Below are positions 14,901 through 51,027 of a DNA stretch of 64,000 nt, piece by piece; position 1 is the stretch's first letter, and each line of letters begins with the position of its first letter. The notes beneath the pieces were generated by a model. That model was not told where the DNA came from. It ran no database searches and saw only the letters and a list, made by a program, of their open reading frames with translations. The translations under genes and the position numbers were made by a program. The DNA comes from Petrosia ficiformis (lineage: Eukaryota > Porifera > Demospongiae > Haplosclerida > Petrosiidae), in NCBI GenBank assembly GCA_947044365.1, contig OX345636.1, positions 51,206,746 to 51,270,745 of the forward strand, written 5' to 3'.

Positions 14901-17900
14901 AACATTTAGATATAAGTGTATGATCAAAACTATTTTACTAGAAGTGTCCATTCTGAAAACTATATCACATATAATTATCAATAGATTATATTTTGATCCA
15001 TATCACTAATTTTATGAGAGACAAGCATATATTAATTATTCATATTAATTAAAAGATAAATGGATAATAAAACTACAATATCTATAAAAATCAACTAACA
15101 TGAGAATATTCGTTGTCCACAAAGTCGTCAACAAGTCTTTGTACTTCATCTTTATCATTTCTTCTATAGGCGTTACTCAGGTCATAATTCTATAGTACAG
15201 AGTATGTCAAAATGAAATTAACATAATCACAAATACTAATTAATATAATACTAAACACAATTATTATTCAGAATTGGTCTAGTTACTAAACTATTAAACA
15301 ACATACAGTACTTGACACAATTAACTTACGTGTAACAAATTATATAAAGTACATGTCATAATAATGAATGGTATAACATAAACAATTAATACAATGTACT
15401 TAAAACACATATTATATAAATGTCATTATGTATAGTAATTATGTGTATGTACTAACATCTTGTGGAGTACAACATGTTATTTGTTATTGTAAGTACAAAT
15501 TCATGAACATACAGTGTACATATTACTCTGGAACGAGTAATTAACATCTGTTGCTTTCACAAATGATAGAATTGTAATAATAATAATATACATGTTCCAC
15601 TTGTTATACATGTACTTATAATACAATGCTACGTGTATATAGCTACATTGTACATTTGGCCTGCAGGGCCATACCTACATGTATGATTGCTTTCCACAGG
15701 GATGAATCTATATATATTTGTATATATACATGTATGTTTCTCACTTACATGTACATGAACATCAATCTGTTATATATATTATGAATGGTGTGACAGACCA
15801 AAAAAGGGTGAAACTGTGAATTACATTATACATGTATCACTACAAGGCACATATACAGTACATGTACAGTTGCACATGTGTATGAAAACTGTTTTCTGAT
15901 GTGATTGGAATATGCTTAAACTATTACACAGTAAAGGTACACATGCATACAGACAGAACTAATCACTTACATGTAATCTTTTGTACATGTACATGTACAT
16001 GTATATGCACATACTGTACATGTACAGTATACTGCATATTATGTAAATTTACATGTATGTTTATAATAATATATTACATGTATACATTAGTGATTATAAT
16101 CTACTCATAATCTCCATTATATCTTGCACTATAGATAAAAGTTTTTATTGTTCTGAGGTCCATAATTTTATTTAGTATTTAATTAATTAATTGTGGAGAA
16201 AAGTGTAAGGCACTAGAATCATATATCACATTTATTAACTAATCAAATTGAGTTACTCAAATGAAGCATTTATATTGATAGTAAGAGTACAATATTTCAT
16301 ATATTTGTATAATTATAATAAGGAGAAATAATTATATGTTCATAATTGTATAGTATTTCTAGGAGATGAACTAATAATCCAACATTCTAATATTCATGTG
16401 AATATAATATAATATAAAACACTCCAAATACAAGTACAATTAACTATACTGTGTGTGTATGTATAGAAATGACACATGTGACTCATTTATAATATAAAAT
16501 GGTGGTAGAGAACTTGTTTGCTACTGTGTTATCGATTCTATTAGCTTGTAAAATGTTCAAAAGAAAGAAGCTATGTACATGTACATGTAGCTACAATGAA
16601 ACTACTATTATAAATCTACTATAAAACTATAACTGTGTGAGGTAATAATTATAATATCACTAGAAAGACATCAATATTTGAATATTCATTTATTGTAGTT
16701 TAAAGGTAATGGCTGACACTAGTGATATTCATATAGTGATTGTAGGTTCATAATGAAATGATTATGTACAGTTAACAAAATTACAAAACACACCAATGTA
16801 CAAATAACTATTACAACATTGGTTTGATGAGTGGATCACTTCATTTATTAACAAGTGAAACGATTAAAAGAGATGATAAATCACAAAATCTAGAATGTAG
16901 GATGGTGTCCCTAGGATTGAGGATCAGTTTCACAGAGAGAATTTGACTTCCCCAGTTAACAACACCCCCACACCATATTCCTTAGGGATATCATAATCCC
17001 TATATAAAATACACTAAGGGATTCTGTCATCCCATAATGCTTCTCTTTGCGAATCATGTACCCCCTATAGCTCTCAGTATAAAGCAGAGCAATGTCCTAT
17101 GTGTAACATCCTTGATCCTAGGGTTTAGTATCTACATGACAGGGGCTAAATCTGAACAATGTTACAGTAAGACACACACAATATTTACATTTAAAATTCA
17201 GATGAGCAAACAATACAAGAATTTTACTAGTACGTCAATGATACTCTATTTTTAAGCAATCACCTACTAATTGTTAATTTATGATAATTACTAAGTAATA
17301 ATGAATCAAGGTATATAGTATAAATGTGAATTTGTCACTAACTGTACATGTATGATTATGTAAATGAATTAATCCAGATTATATGATAAAAATACCAACA
17401 TGTTTATCTTTTCAGGATTGAGAGAAGATTCTCACTGGACTAACTACATGTACATGTACATATATGATCACAATAAATAGCATTAATTAGTAACACATGT
17501 TCAACATATCATGTAAGACACAAATAGTTCAATATGTAGTAAGCAAATGTTTAAAGGTTGAGGCTTCTGGATCAACACCAGTGTTTTACATTTAACACTT
17601 GTATATCAGGTTCATATATAATACAATTATTTATGAATTTCCTTATGCAAAATGAACACATAGCTAATGTTACACTAAACAGGTTTATAAACAACCCCAT
17701 TATAAATGAAATTGACTTGGTTGGTGAGGGGGTGGATCACTTCATCAAAGATGCTAATTTGAATTCATATACACAATAACATGTCATATACAGGTCTATG
17801 AAAGTCTTTAAGCCTCTTCATTGAGAAGATTACACTAGCAAACTGAGAAAATAAAGTTTTCTAATACTTGTATGGGAGGAATTTCTTGCACAAGACAGCC

Positions 17901-19953
17901 AATTTTACCATACTCTAGAACCTTGAAACCACATCCACTAAACCTGAAAAGCACAACAACCAACTAGAAGCCATAAAATTACTATACTTATACAATTCTG
18001 CATATACATGTACATGTAGTATACAGTTCCACATATTCAATGATAGGGTGACCCTATTTCAGTCATTTGAATAATTGACTGACCATTGACCACTACAATG
18101 GGAGAAAATTACAAGTTTTTCAGAGATTGTCTTTAGCTTACTTACTATGTAAAAAGGTACCTAAGTCTCACGGGTCAGATGTTAGATGAGGAAGTAACGT
18201 CTACAAACTGTGCCTATAATCTATTTTTTTTTATATAATAAAACTACTATAGAGTGTACTTATACAATTCTGCATATACACATGTAGTATATAGTTCCAA
18301 ATGTTCAATGAAATGGCAACCCATAATTTGAATAATTGACTGACCCTTCACCCCAATAAAAACACTTTCTCAGAGATCATCTTTAGCTTACTTGATGGCA
18401 ACAAGTCCCATAGTCTCACGGGTCAGATGTTAGATGAAGAAGTAACATCTACAAACTGTGCCTAAAATTTTTTTTTTTTTATGATTGGCTTGGGACAAAA
18501 ATAACAAAACACACAAACCAATCAAATTCATGTGACTTAATTTACCATAGGAACATGGAGACTACATACATGCTTACTTTGATATCATACTCAGCAGGAG
18601 AGAATATCTTCCACTTAACTATACACAATAATCGTTCATTAGTTATAGTAAGACTAAGATAGTAAACTGAGTGTTTGAAAGTTCAGTAGTCTCCATGCTT
18701 GATGTTATATGACTAGGTGAATGTAGGCATTAAAGGGCGAGCATAAGCTTATAACATACATGTAAGTTGTCTTAGGATCTTCAGCATGTGTTGGTATTCT
18801 CGCTTCTCTCCTTTTTCTAGATCTACTTATTTCTGCCTGTCTTGTCTGCCGATGCAATGGGTCTCTACTGCTATTTGCCTACTCACTCTCGTTCTGTCAG
18901 CTTCCAGTCTCCCTGCTTGATCATCTGGGGTCTCTAATGTTCTTTGCTCCCCGATCTTAATTGATCGCCTCTTCAGACACACTTTGTGTTGCTCTGGAGT
19001 CTCCCTAGTCCTCCTACATGCAACTCTAATTCTCTCTGTCTCGATTTCATGTTCCACGTATTTGTTGACTAATCTTTTTATTGAATATATTTGGTATACG
19101 CAAATAAATAATATAGAAAGTAATATTAATTTACGGTGTGCGTGACAGACAGACAAACGCCACTTTACACATTATGTTAGGCTCGCTTACACTCGTTAAT
19201 TAATGTACTTGTACATGTACATGTACATGATCTCATGATAAAAAAATTTGATTGGTATGCTAAAATTCCTGCACACTATGTCTATAGCCTCCTCTGTCCA
19301 ATGTCTAACCTATGAGACTATAAGTGCCATTACCCCATCACTATCTCCTCCCACTACTTTGGAAACATAACTAAGTGTAAGAGTTATTTACTGGAAGAGG
19401 AGAGGTGTAGCTTCCATAAACATCATAATTAGAACTAAGGCTTTTAAGGAACAATGATTATAAGATGTAAATTGAAGACACATAATAGTTACATTAAAAA
19501 GATTGTGGTTACTGAAAGACCCTTAAATTGTGTTAGTCTCCCTGTACTGTCAGGTTTATAAAGGGAGGTGGATGGATTACTTGAACTGATTTAAAACATC
19601 TACTCTTCTTAGACTGTATGGTTTGATGATCACATGACTCCCAGTCCCTAAAGTTCAATGATCATATGAGACTTCAATGGCAATACTTCCAGTACTAGTG
19701 GTGGTACAATAGCCACAATGAATGAAAAATAACAAAGCAAACAGCTACCACTAGTAGACTTAACAATAGACAGTATATCGTTATACAAATGTACATGCTG
19801 AATAGGTCTGTGTTGCTAGTTTCCTCCTAACATATACATCTTCATTCTATTACAAATGGAACGTGATCCTATTACACTGAATAACAAACAAGGCTAATTA
19901 TACAACATATTTATAATTCCACTCACCAGATTATATTTTTCCTGATCGGACAT
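2882..19953 (-). CDS. Small ankyrin-repeat-type protein, five exons (gene span)
   Basis: This is a hand-built model on the minus strand: exon 1 19953-19927, exon 2 15189-15100, exon 3 8285-8181, exon 4 3422-3327, exon 5 2971-2882 ending in TAG. All junctions are phase 0, with AG acceptors and GTGAGT, GTTAGT, GTAAGT and GTAAGT donors, which supports one gene. The product would be about 135 residues: MSDQEKYNL; an acidic or charged stretch (NYDLSNAYRRNDKDEVQRLV); NMRIYHGIEYEDEEDVVSLI; then one clear ankyrin unit in exon 4 (HKAAACNKLKILDVMLRNGA). Ankyrin units bind proteins; no partner can be named. The tail (KKPLIPKHASLAAVKQHAV) is not ankyrin-like and could belong to another transcript. Introns of 4-7 kb are filled with repeats, and candidate exons of other genes lie inside them. 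Confidence 0.55.
3327..3422 (-). CDS. Ankyrin-type gene, exon 4 (ankyrin repeat)
   Basis: This 32-codon exon is flanked by ATACAG and GTAAGT. It reads GWSFMHKAAACNKLKILDVM then LRNGADSNIQDH, a near-canonical ankyrin unit: the H-x-A-A helix start, the L-x-x-L-L-like second helix, and the N-G-A-D-x-N-x-x-D hairpin. Confidence 0.75.
4195..4570. repeat. Minisatellite, about 65-bp unit, six copies
   Basis: The unit begins 'caattgatacaggtatag' and ends 'ccatactgtaatatgatc'. Copies differ by only a few bases (c/t in 'agccc'), and the fourth copy is truncated at 4438. It is intronic in the ankyrin-type gene. Confidence 0.85.
4644..5984 (+). mobile_element. Decayed hAT-like DNA transposon
   Basis: The ends GGGCATGAACGAAT and ATTCGTTCATGCTCA form a short terminal inverted repeat. 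They are flanked by a perfect direct repeat ACAACAGATTA (4633-4643 and 5985-5995). About 5765-5880 on + holds a broken BED zinc-finger reading: VWQFFKKSGPG and, in another frame, YAYHGGTSNLREHLTRT. That is typical of the N-terminus of hAT transposases. The catalytic region is lost, and a smaller element is nested inside. The 11-bp duplication is longer than the 8 bp usual for hAT. Confidence 0.6.
4761..5220. mobile_element. Nested MITE with 26-bp perfect inverted repeats
   Basis: AGATAATAAAGTAAAGGG(ATTGGAAA) at 4761-4786 is repeated exactly in inverse at 5195-5220. TA lies just outside or overlaps both ends, which suits a TA-targeting family. It is 460 bp with no coding sequence, and sits inside the hAT-like element. 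Confidence 0.65.
6808..7039 (+). CDS. 3' end of an unidentified + strand gene (two exons)
   Basis: Exon 6808-6856 (acceptor ctatcactttag, donor AAA|GTGAGT) joins 6916-7039 (acceptor aaatattttgcag) across a 59-nt intron with matching phase. The joined reading runs EREATLVDEELILTNPNGHG, then CFGYCGSYMYVRENTLFIDT, then LDQVYSRLVTNTIKEEF and TAG. I do not recognise the family. The GHG word alone recalls caspases, but it is made by the splice and there is no other support. Upstream exons (incoming phase 1) were not placed. The gene lies in an intron of the minus-strand ankyrin-type gene. Confidence 0.4.
7040..8180. other. Gene-free stretch
   Basis: I see only ACATGT clusters (7130-7160, 7415-7510) and AT-rich sequence. 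No exon was supported. Confidence 0.4.
8181..8285 (-). CDS. Ankyrin-type gene, exon 3
   Basis: The acceptor ctttttcaatag precedes 35 codons and the donor GTAAGT. It reads NMRIYHGIEYEDEEDVVSLI then SDANTDFNWTNEAFF, which runs in frame into the ankyrin unit of exon 4. Confidence 0.65.
9267..9502. mobile_element. Short inverted-repeat element (hAT-type MITE-like)
   Basis: The left end (a)GTGCTGTGAATCAGTAG and the inverse right end GTGCTGGGACTCATTGA resemble each other. The interior is full of ATCGAT/TATCGATAA words often found in hAT-type MITEs. About 235 bp, with no ORF. Confidence 0.4.
9638..10180 (+). repeat. Interspersed repeat family A (about 540 bp), copy 1
   Basis: It starts with a perfect hairpin ATGGCCC-GTA-GGGCCAT followed by CCCTATAATTGC. 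The last of these recurs in inverse near the 3' end (gcaattatagggatg, about 10137). Contains 'gaacgcgcg' and 'cagccaggaagattcaga'. The whole unit recurs at 43228-43770, with reversed or degraded copies at 42165-42535 and 48810-49178. No protein was seen; class unknown. Confidence 0.7.
11316..11393. repeat. Compact hairpin element
   Basis: ACGCTTGTAAAGTAGAGAAT(GGATAAT) is followed within a few bases by its inverse with two mismatches. This makes a 27-bp stem with a very short loop. It is too short to encode anything. Confidence 0.6.
11837..12189 (-). CDS. Two candidate exons of an unidentified minus-strand gene
   Basis: Exon 12189-12088 (acceptor actgtttccag, donor G|GTAGTG) reads LRRLLEHEDTSKHNCSCIMA then IASKALHESKQYC. 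It joins in phase 1 to exon 11985-11837 (acceptor tgttttctcag, donor GTAAGT), reading VLRIFVERFTGLIGDLSFFF and KTYSIDKEETSIMILKCFSY. The second exon leaves in phase 0, so it could join the exon at 8285. The first needs a 1-nt overhang that the exon at 15100 cannot give. They are therefore either part of a longer form of the ankyrin-type gene, with a missing exon, or a separate gene. Family not recognised. Confidence 0.4.
12536..17443 (+). CDS. Candidate + strand gene, last three exons
   Basis: Exon 12536-12646 follows a strong acceptor (tttttttag) and reads GEAIDHVKHTTPRSVWKYAP then PGYVYDLYSRSSEDIDE. Its donor, GTGTTG, is weak. Exon 14542-14630 (acceptor gttatttacag, donor AG|GTTAGT) reads DTCRITLVDLTEVSEEHRAL then QVMLNISLE. 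Exon 17416-17443 (acceptor tatcttttcag) ends RIERRFSLD and TAA. Phases agree throughout. No family recognised. The first exon stretch is also open on the minus strand, which lowers confidence. The gene would run antisense inside intron 1 or 2 of the ankyrin-type gene. Confidence 0.35.
13994..14250 (-). mobile_element. tRNA-derived SINE
   Basis: Read on the minus strand from about 14248, the head is tRNA-like: an A-box-like TGGCCTGCTGGTTAAAG and a B-box-like GGTTGCAGGTTCTAGGG. A body follows with GGATGTAAAGCCGTCGG, a word shared by several invertebrate SINE bodies. It ends in an A/T-rich tail at about 14000. Typical SINE length of about 255 bp. Confidence 0.65.
15100..15189 (-). CDS. Ankyrin-type gene, exon 2
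   Basis: The acceptor tactatag precedes 30 codons (NYDLSNAYRRNDKDEVQRLV, then DDFVDNEYSH) and the donor GTTAGT. Phase 0 at both ends. The helical, charged sequence resembles the start of exon 3, so the two may be related units. Confidence 0.6.
15655..15770 (+). repeat. Partial family A repeat
   Basis: It starts ggcctgcagggccat and continues with tgattgctttccacaggg, matching the head of the family A repeat, then a TATA-rich run. The remainder of the unit is missing. Confidence 0.4.
17985..18482. repeat. Tandem duplication of about 250-bp unit ending in poly-T
   Basis: 17985-18233 and 18257-18482 share their order of words: 'tacttatacaattctgcat', 'tttgaataattgactgac', 'tctcacgggtcagatgttag', 'tctacaaactgtgcct' and a terminal T-run. 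The T-run suggests a reversed retroposed unit with an A tail, but no promoter boxes were seen. Confidence 0.7.
18707..19156 (-). mobile_element. Repeat carrying an arginine/glutamate-rich 'RETPE' coding remnant
   Basis: The minus strand reads RRTRETPEQHKVCLKRRSIK, GEQRTLETPDDQAGRLEADR and SRQIAVETHCIG. These are degenerate copies of a short R-x-R-E-T-P-E / R-L-E-A-D-R module. The same nucleotide block recurs at 53448-53720 with stops, so this is a dispersed repeat rather than a host gene. Such modules occur in transposon-associated proteins; the parent element cannot be named here. Confidence 0.5.
19157..19926. other. Gene-free stretch (intron 1 of the ankyrin-type gene)
   Basis: No exon supported. 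One ACATGT cluster at 19208-19232. Confidence 0.4.
19927..19953 (-). CDS. Ankyrin-type gene, exon 1 (start)
   Basis: ATG and eight further codons (MSDQEKYNL) are followed by GTGAGT. The start is chosen because the short open stretch meets a consensus donor in phase 0 with exon 2. It is weak alone and supported only by the phase agreement. Confidence 0.5.
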
Positions 19954-19994
19954 TATCCTCACTGTTTGGTTCAACTTCTGGAGATATTGACAAG

Positions 19995-20083
19995 CATACA
20001 AACAGGATACTGACTACTGAGAAAAGGGCGGTGTATTCATACAAACAGGATACTGAGTTTACTGACAACTGAGAAAAGGGCGT
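19995..20083. repeat. Direct repeat just upstream of the ankyrin-type gene start
   Basis: The word catacaaacaggatactga followed shortly by actgagaaaagggcg occurs at 19995-20030 and again at 20039-20083. It lies 40-130 bp upstream of the ATG at 19953, within the likely promoter or 5' UTR. Confidence 0.6.
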
Positions 20084-20712
20084 TTATTGTTAATTTGTTA
20101 TAAAGTATTCATCATAATGCACATCTATGTCACGTGAATGTGTAGGTGGGGCTAATTTTACGGTCAACTTGATTGCGAGGTGTGGCTCAGCATCTTATTA
20201 TTACCTACAGGCAATTTGCAACTTTCTCAAACTACTGGAGCAATCTAATAGTCAGTTCAACCTTGCTCACCATTTACTGCAAACACAGCATTAACCCAAG
20301 AGTGCAAGAGAACACTTCATTCATCCTCCCTCTTTATCTCTTACTATAAACCAAGTATATATATCAGCATGCACTATATGCTATTCTAATGTCTTTGCTC
20401 TTAGCTAACTTCAAACTAACATCAATGGTTGGACACTTCAATCAAAATAATAACAAACAGCATTTAAAGGTATGGTAAACCAGGTGCGTGGAGCGAGCAG
20501 CAAAAAAGTTTATTAACTATTCATGAAGTAATTTAGGCCTACCGCATTAACAGATTAACTTCTGCGTCAAATTTTAGACGCAGAATTATGTTTGCATTAA
20601 AAACTGATTGACCAGATTTGAGTATTATATATTATGTATAATTGATTATAAACATGAAAACACACACTGCAAAAATAACTAATTTATTGATCAGTACAGT
20701 AAAAGAGCAGCA

Positions 20713-22192
20713 TTATAGCAATGCACTAGTGATATTAATTAAAGACGAAAACATATAGTATACATGTATTAAAATACAATAACAACATTCAACCATAATA
20801 CAAATTCCATTATTTACAGCAACGTTTTCAATGCAAGTGAAATTATTGAACTGGAGGTCAACATTATTCCAGATATGGAAACTGAACTGTGATTCTGATG
20901 ACAAGTAATTGTTGTGTCTTCTCCCAAGAAAACGTGTGATGAAATGTCATGTTCATACTTCTTTCATAGTTTTTGGTTAAAACCTGCCCAAATAGCTGTT
21001 TCTACACATGGATCTCTACTATCGAGAAAATAATTTCAACAAAAGTAATTATTGTTTAAATAAACAAAAGCTGTAGATGGTGAATTTCGATAAACTATCA
21101 AGATTCCAGCAGCAACCTGTCCATAGTTTTGTTCAAACTTAGTGTTTTCAATGTTAACATTGATAACAAACGTTGAATGACAGAAAATAATTGTCAGTAC
21201 TGCAGACGTTATCGTCGGGAATTTTTCCACTGAATGAAAATCAGTTGTATAGCATGTATCATTGGGGTGATATATGTTTACATTACTGGTGAAGCTTGAA
21301 TTATTTAGAAATACATTTGTGCTATTGTTTGATTCATTAAGATGCGAGGAAAGATTGTCAAAATATGCAACAACGTTAACAGCACCAAAGCTACAAGAGA
21401 TATTAATTTCTCCTCCATGACATGATGTGTCCTCAATGTTTATTAATTTGAATACGTTAACAGGGAAAAATGGCAAAACTCTTATATTGCTGAATATTAA
21501 TATTCACTAATCTGACATGTCTGGATTGTGTGATGAGTACTACAGCTTTTTGTCTTTATTCTATGTAGAAGAAAGACTGGTTGACTGATTTTAGTATTTT
21601 TTGATATAGTCAACTGTGTAACATTATTAAAAATGATATTTCTTACCCCACCAATCCCTGTGCTCTTGTTAGTCTCTGTGTTGTTGCAGTCTATTCTAGC
21701 TTTATAGTTTAATTACTAACATTACCATGCCCTATCATCTTGTGAACACATTATGCACATCACACGCATGCATGAAATACACACACATGCACACACACAT
21801 GTACACACACATGTACACACACAACATATGTTGAACAAACTTCACCTAACCTAACCTATTTATTAAAGGCTATTAGCACAATGGTAGCGACTACCAAACA
21901 CTTTGATTTGCTCCTGTCACTTCGCTAGTGATGGTGAAGTTTTCCATGTTTCTAACTATACAGGAACTAGGGTACTGGAAATGATGTGTAACATTAGATG
22001 AAAGTATACCAGTGTAGTGTTGGAAAGCTTTCTGTTGTAATTCGGATTACATAGACTATCACTCAATGGATAGCATCTGCAATTATACTCAAAATTGTTC
22101 AATGGTGTCGCTTGAATCACTCCTCTGCAATCCACAACTTTCTGTTGTGTACTGAAACCCAGTGCTGGAAAGAGAATGAAGAGTGTCAGCAA
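20713..22192 (-). pseudogene. Fragments of a secreted N-rich beta-helix-like protein
   Basis: The minus strand from 22192 begins MLTLFILFPALGFS, a convincing signal peptide, then TQQKVVDCRGVIQATPLNNF and paired cysteines. A second open block (21476-21036) is rich in N/S/F repeats such as NNSTNVFLNNSSFTSNVNIY and NVNIENTKFEQNYGQVAAGI. This resembles the ladder of a pectin-lyase-like right-handed beta helix. A third piece (20904-20770) reads NVDLQFNNFTCIENVAVNN. The blocks lie in different frames with stops between, and no clear splice sites join them, so the locus looks broken or incompletely read. The role, probably cell-surface or secreted, is inference. Confidence 0.4.
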
Positions 22193-22989
22193 AAGTATAT
22201 AATTCAGAGTGAAATAACATATTCCAGCATTCAGTTAGCTAAGAGTTTATTATCTTCTCTATGATACTATTCGATGCTTTAAATCGAAACTTTATCTTGA
22301 AGTAAGGAATGTGAAAGTTTATGTTTTAACCTTTATGAAAGACCTCATTTCGTATTATTTAGTAAACAGCATTTTAATGATGCTTGTGTTGAAACTAAAA
22401 CTAAACTCCTTTTAGTAAGGCATGTTGACTTTTAGTTTTAAAAGTGGTAACTAGCAATAAATGAAAAATGGGCAATATGAGCAATTTTTACTTAAACTCT
22501 GTTTAGTAAGCCTAATATAATTAACCGAAGTAGAGAAACCAGGCATAACGGCACACTTGACCGATAACAACGCCCATAAAGTAACCAATTAACCTGAAAC
22601 TGATTGAGGGTTTTATATTTATCCCTTCCTACATTTATTCATTATGCATTCTGGCAAAAAAACTTTCAGGCAACGCATCAATTATTAAGGTTGTAGTCTT
22701 TTCCGTGGGCGGATGCTACTCCAATCAGTTTCTAGTCTTGCCAGCTTCTTGCTGCATACAATCTGGTTCAATTCTGTATCTTTTATTTTCAGACGGGTGG
22801 GAAACAATGGCGGGGTAACTGTAGTTGAATTTTTTGAATTGAATTATATTAATCACACACAACACAGTTGATATATATACATACACGCACATATATGTGT
22901 ATATACAACATAAGTTGTCCAGCCTCTTAGGCTTATGAGTGACAGAGTTAAACAAAAAGAACTGAAAAGAAAAGGTATATGGTGACAAG

Positions 22990-25050
22990 TAAATCTAATG
23001 ATGATACCATGAGAAATAAAAAAAATAAAAATAGAATAAAAAGATATATATAATAAATAAGTGAATGAGACTAAAATAAATAAATTTATGAGTTTCTTGT
23101 TTTGAACATTTTATAAATAAAGTATGAAGTGTGTGCATTGTGATGCTGTGATAAAATGACTTTTAGCTTTTCATTAGGTGTTAATGATTGGAATGATGGG
23201 AAGTAATTGGTCATGTACAGAAATAATGATTTACGAATATTATTATATTTTGGACAAAAAAGTATAAAGTCTGGAATATCTTCCACAGAATCCATTGCAC
23301 AGTGGGAGCACAGACGACTAGACAGAGGTATCTTGGGACTCTGTAATCTACCAGTCTCAATGGCCAGAGGCAAACATCCACCTCTAATAGTTGCCATTAT
23401 CCACCTTCTCCCAAGACTAATGTTGGCAGTTATATACCCACATGCAGATGGCACTAGCTCTGATTGCAATTGTTTATATATAAGTAACCTACCACCAGAT
23501 TCAGAATTTGAGTCTGGTTCTTTTTGTACCTGCTTTTGCCATTCATTCAAAGCTAATATGTCAACCCCTTCCTCCAGCTGACTGTACAAGGGGGGGTCAG
23601 TAATAATGGCCAATTCAATACATGATCCTTTAACAATAGAAATTAATTTACTACAGTGCCAACACCAATTTCTCTTACCTAATTTAGCTAACTTGCTAGA
23701 CCAAGTGAATACTTCATATAAAATGGGGTTACATTCATTTTTACTTATTTTAAGAAATGCTTTTAAAACTTGCAACATTTGTCGATAATGGGTTGGAAGC
23801 CAACCCATATCTCCTACCATTGCTGCTATAGGCATGTTTCTGTTACATCCTAGAAAGAATCTCATTGCATTATTTTGGATAGTTGTTAATTTGGTATGCT
23901 CTTTATAGCCCCAAATAATGCATCCATAGTCCATTACAGGTGTTACTAGTGAATAATATAGTTGGGTGAATGTTTGATACATAAAACCTCCCAAAACTTT
24001 GGAGCGAGAGCATAGACCTGCCAGTGTTCTCCTAGCTGAGAGGGCTACATGATCTGTCATTAGTTTGTCATCTAAGAATTCATTAAAATATACACCTAAA
24101 TATTTGTATTTGCTGCAGTAATCAACAATGTGTTCCTTACAGAAAAAGTTAAAGCTTGATTGTGACCTGCTTCTTTTACGCATATGTAGGACTTTAGTTT
24201 TTGTTACATTAAATTTTATTGTCATCAGGTTTTTACAACACCATGTATTAACTTTATCAATTAGACTCTGGAGATCCTCTTCCTTTTCTGCTAAAAGAGC
24301 TATGTCATCAGCATATAGTAAGATGCATATCAAAACTTCCTCTGTAATGTGTATTCCCGTGTTTATTTGTTTTATAAAGGGTATGATGTCATTAATGAAT
24401 ATATTAAATAGAATGGGAGACAGTATGCATCCTTGTTTCACACCTCTTCTGACTTCAAACCAGTCTGTCTGGTACTCATTTATTTCTATACTATATTGGA
24501 CTTGTTTATATAAAGCCATTATGTTGTTGAGTAAAGTACCATTAATACCGTAACATTGCAGTTTATACCACAGTAATTTCCTATCAACACCATCAAATGC
24601 TTTTTTGAGATCTATGAAACATAATGAAGGTGTCTTTATTTAGTAATTTTCTGTTTTGGGCAGTCATGTAAATAGTAAGAGCATGTTCTAAACAGCTGTG
24701 ACCTTTCCTAAAACCTAATTGCTCATTTTCTAAGATATGGTTTTCTTCTAGCCATATGTCCAATCTTTGATACAGAATGCTGGTAAACGCTTTTAGAGGT
24801 GTACATTGCATAGGGTTGGTGGTATCTCCACATTTATGAATAGGCAGAATAACTGACTTATTCCAAATTTCTGGATACATGCAAGTTTGGAAGCTTTTTT
24901 GAAATAGGGTCATAATAGTTGGAAACAAATTTTCAAGTTTGAAGTATGCTGGATATATATTGTCAGGGCCACATGATTTGTTAAGAGGGGCTTTTCTAAT
25001 TGCATATCTTATTTCTTCTGCTCTCTGAGAAAGATCGGAGTTTGATAGTG
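22990..25050 (-). mobile_element. 5'-truncated non-LTR retrotransposon (LINE)
   Basis: This is the reverse-transcriptase half of a LINE, with no endonuclease upstream. It ends in a 3' region rich in AAATA and TTTATT runs near 22990-23085. Confidence 0.8.
23086..25045 (-). pseudogene. LINE reverse transcriptase, frameshifted
   Basis: The upstream frame (about 25045-24600) gives EEIRYAIRKAPLNKSCGPDN, then WNKSVILPIHKCGD and LENEQLGFRKGHSCLEHA, the fingers of a LINE RT. A frameshift near 24620 moves the reading to FIDLKKAFDGVDR (RT motif A). The 477-residue frame that follows has GVKQGCILSP (motif B), the catalytic LLYADDIALL (YADD), a thumb region, and a C-terminal Cys/His block (RLCSHCAMDSVED, FCPKY). 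It ends with TAG at 23086. The enzyme would copy its own RNA into DNA at a nick. Apart from the frameshift and missing 5' half the sequence is well kept, so the insertion is fairly young. Clade not assigned; it looks like the CR1/L2-type group. Confidence 0.85.
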
Positions 25051-25339
25051 TCTAGAAAGGTAAATTTTATGGTTTCAGTGAAAAGCTACAGAATTCAGCT
25101 TTCTTCAGCCTCTTGTAACTATAAAAGTAAAATGAATTTTCAGAAAACGGCTCTATTTGTTTTCCATTGTACTTGGTGCAAGCCATGATTGGTGGGCGTG
25201 GCTTTCTTGGTTTTGTACTTATTGCGATTGCAGATGATCAGAAGATATGAAGGTTGCTATTACACCAGGTTAGAGTCATAATTTATTATATAATATTCTA
25301 TTTTGAAACTGATTGGAGTCGCATCCGCCCATTCCCTAG

Positions 25340-25672
25340 TACCACCTTTTAATTAAAAGAGGCGAGGGAAGTTAGCAGAAGCAGTGCGGCTAATGCACGA
25401 TATTGCGGGCTGGAGAGCGCGCTACCCTAGAAAGTGTTATAACCAGTTTCTTCTTACACTTACATATATATATATTATATATATAATACATATATATATA
25501 TAATTATATATATATAATATTCAATAATATTAATAAAATTAGCTAATGTAACTGTCGAGTTCAGTGGGCGAGCGATCTTGCGAACTTTTAATTAAATTAT
25601 TGAGAGGAGGCGTGGCTCAATATTGATACTACACTCCTCTCGATCAGATCTCATAAAAAAAAGTGATCCACA
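25340..25672 (+). promoter_or_regulatory. Likely CSN2 promoter and 5' UTR
   Basis: This stretch is locally GC/CpG-richer (ggcgaggg, gtgcggctaatgcacg, ggagagcgcgctaccc) than the AT-rich surroundings and lies just 5' of the CSN2 ATG. A TATATA run at 25465-25515 is more probably a simple repeat than a TATA box. No transcription start can be fixed. Confidence 0.35.
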
Positions 25673-50949
<25,277 letters not shown>

Positions 50950-51027
50950 GTATGATCATTATCTCTGATAAAATTCATCTGCACTGTGTACATGTACATG
51001 TTTGTATGTACATGTGTGTATGATCAT

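Larger units (their letters stand above)
22706..25331. repeat. Inverted repeat pair bracketing the LINE
   Basis: TGGGCGGATGCTACTCCAAT(CAGTTTC) at 22706-22732 is matched in inverse, with one or two changes, at 25305-25331 (AAACTGATTGGAGTCGCATC). The 2.6 kb between holds the LINE. This may be the end of a host element into which the LINE jumped. Confidence 0.5.

Noticed and set aside
23207..24553. Plus-strand frames of 60-141 residues
   Set aside because: Antisense shadows of the LINE reverse transcriptase on the minus strand.
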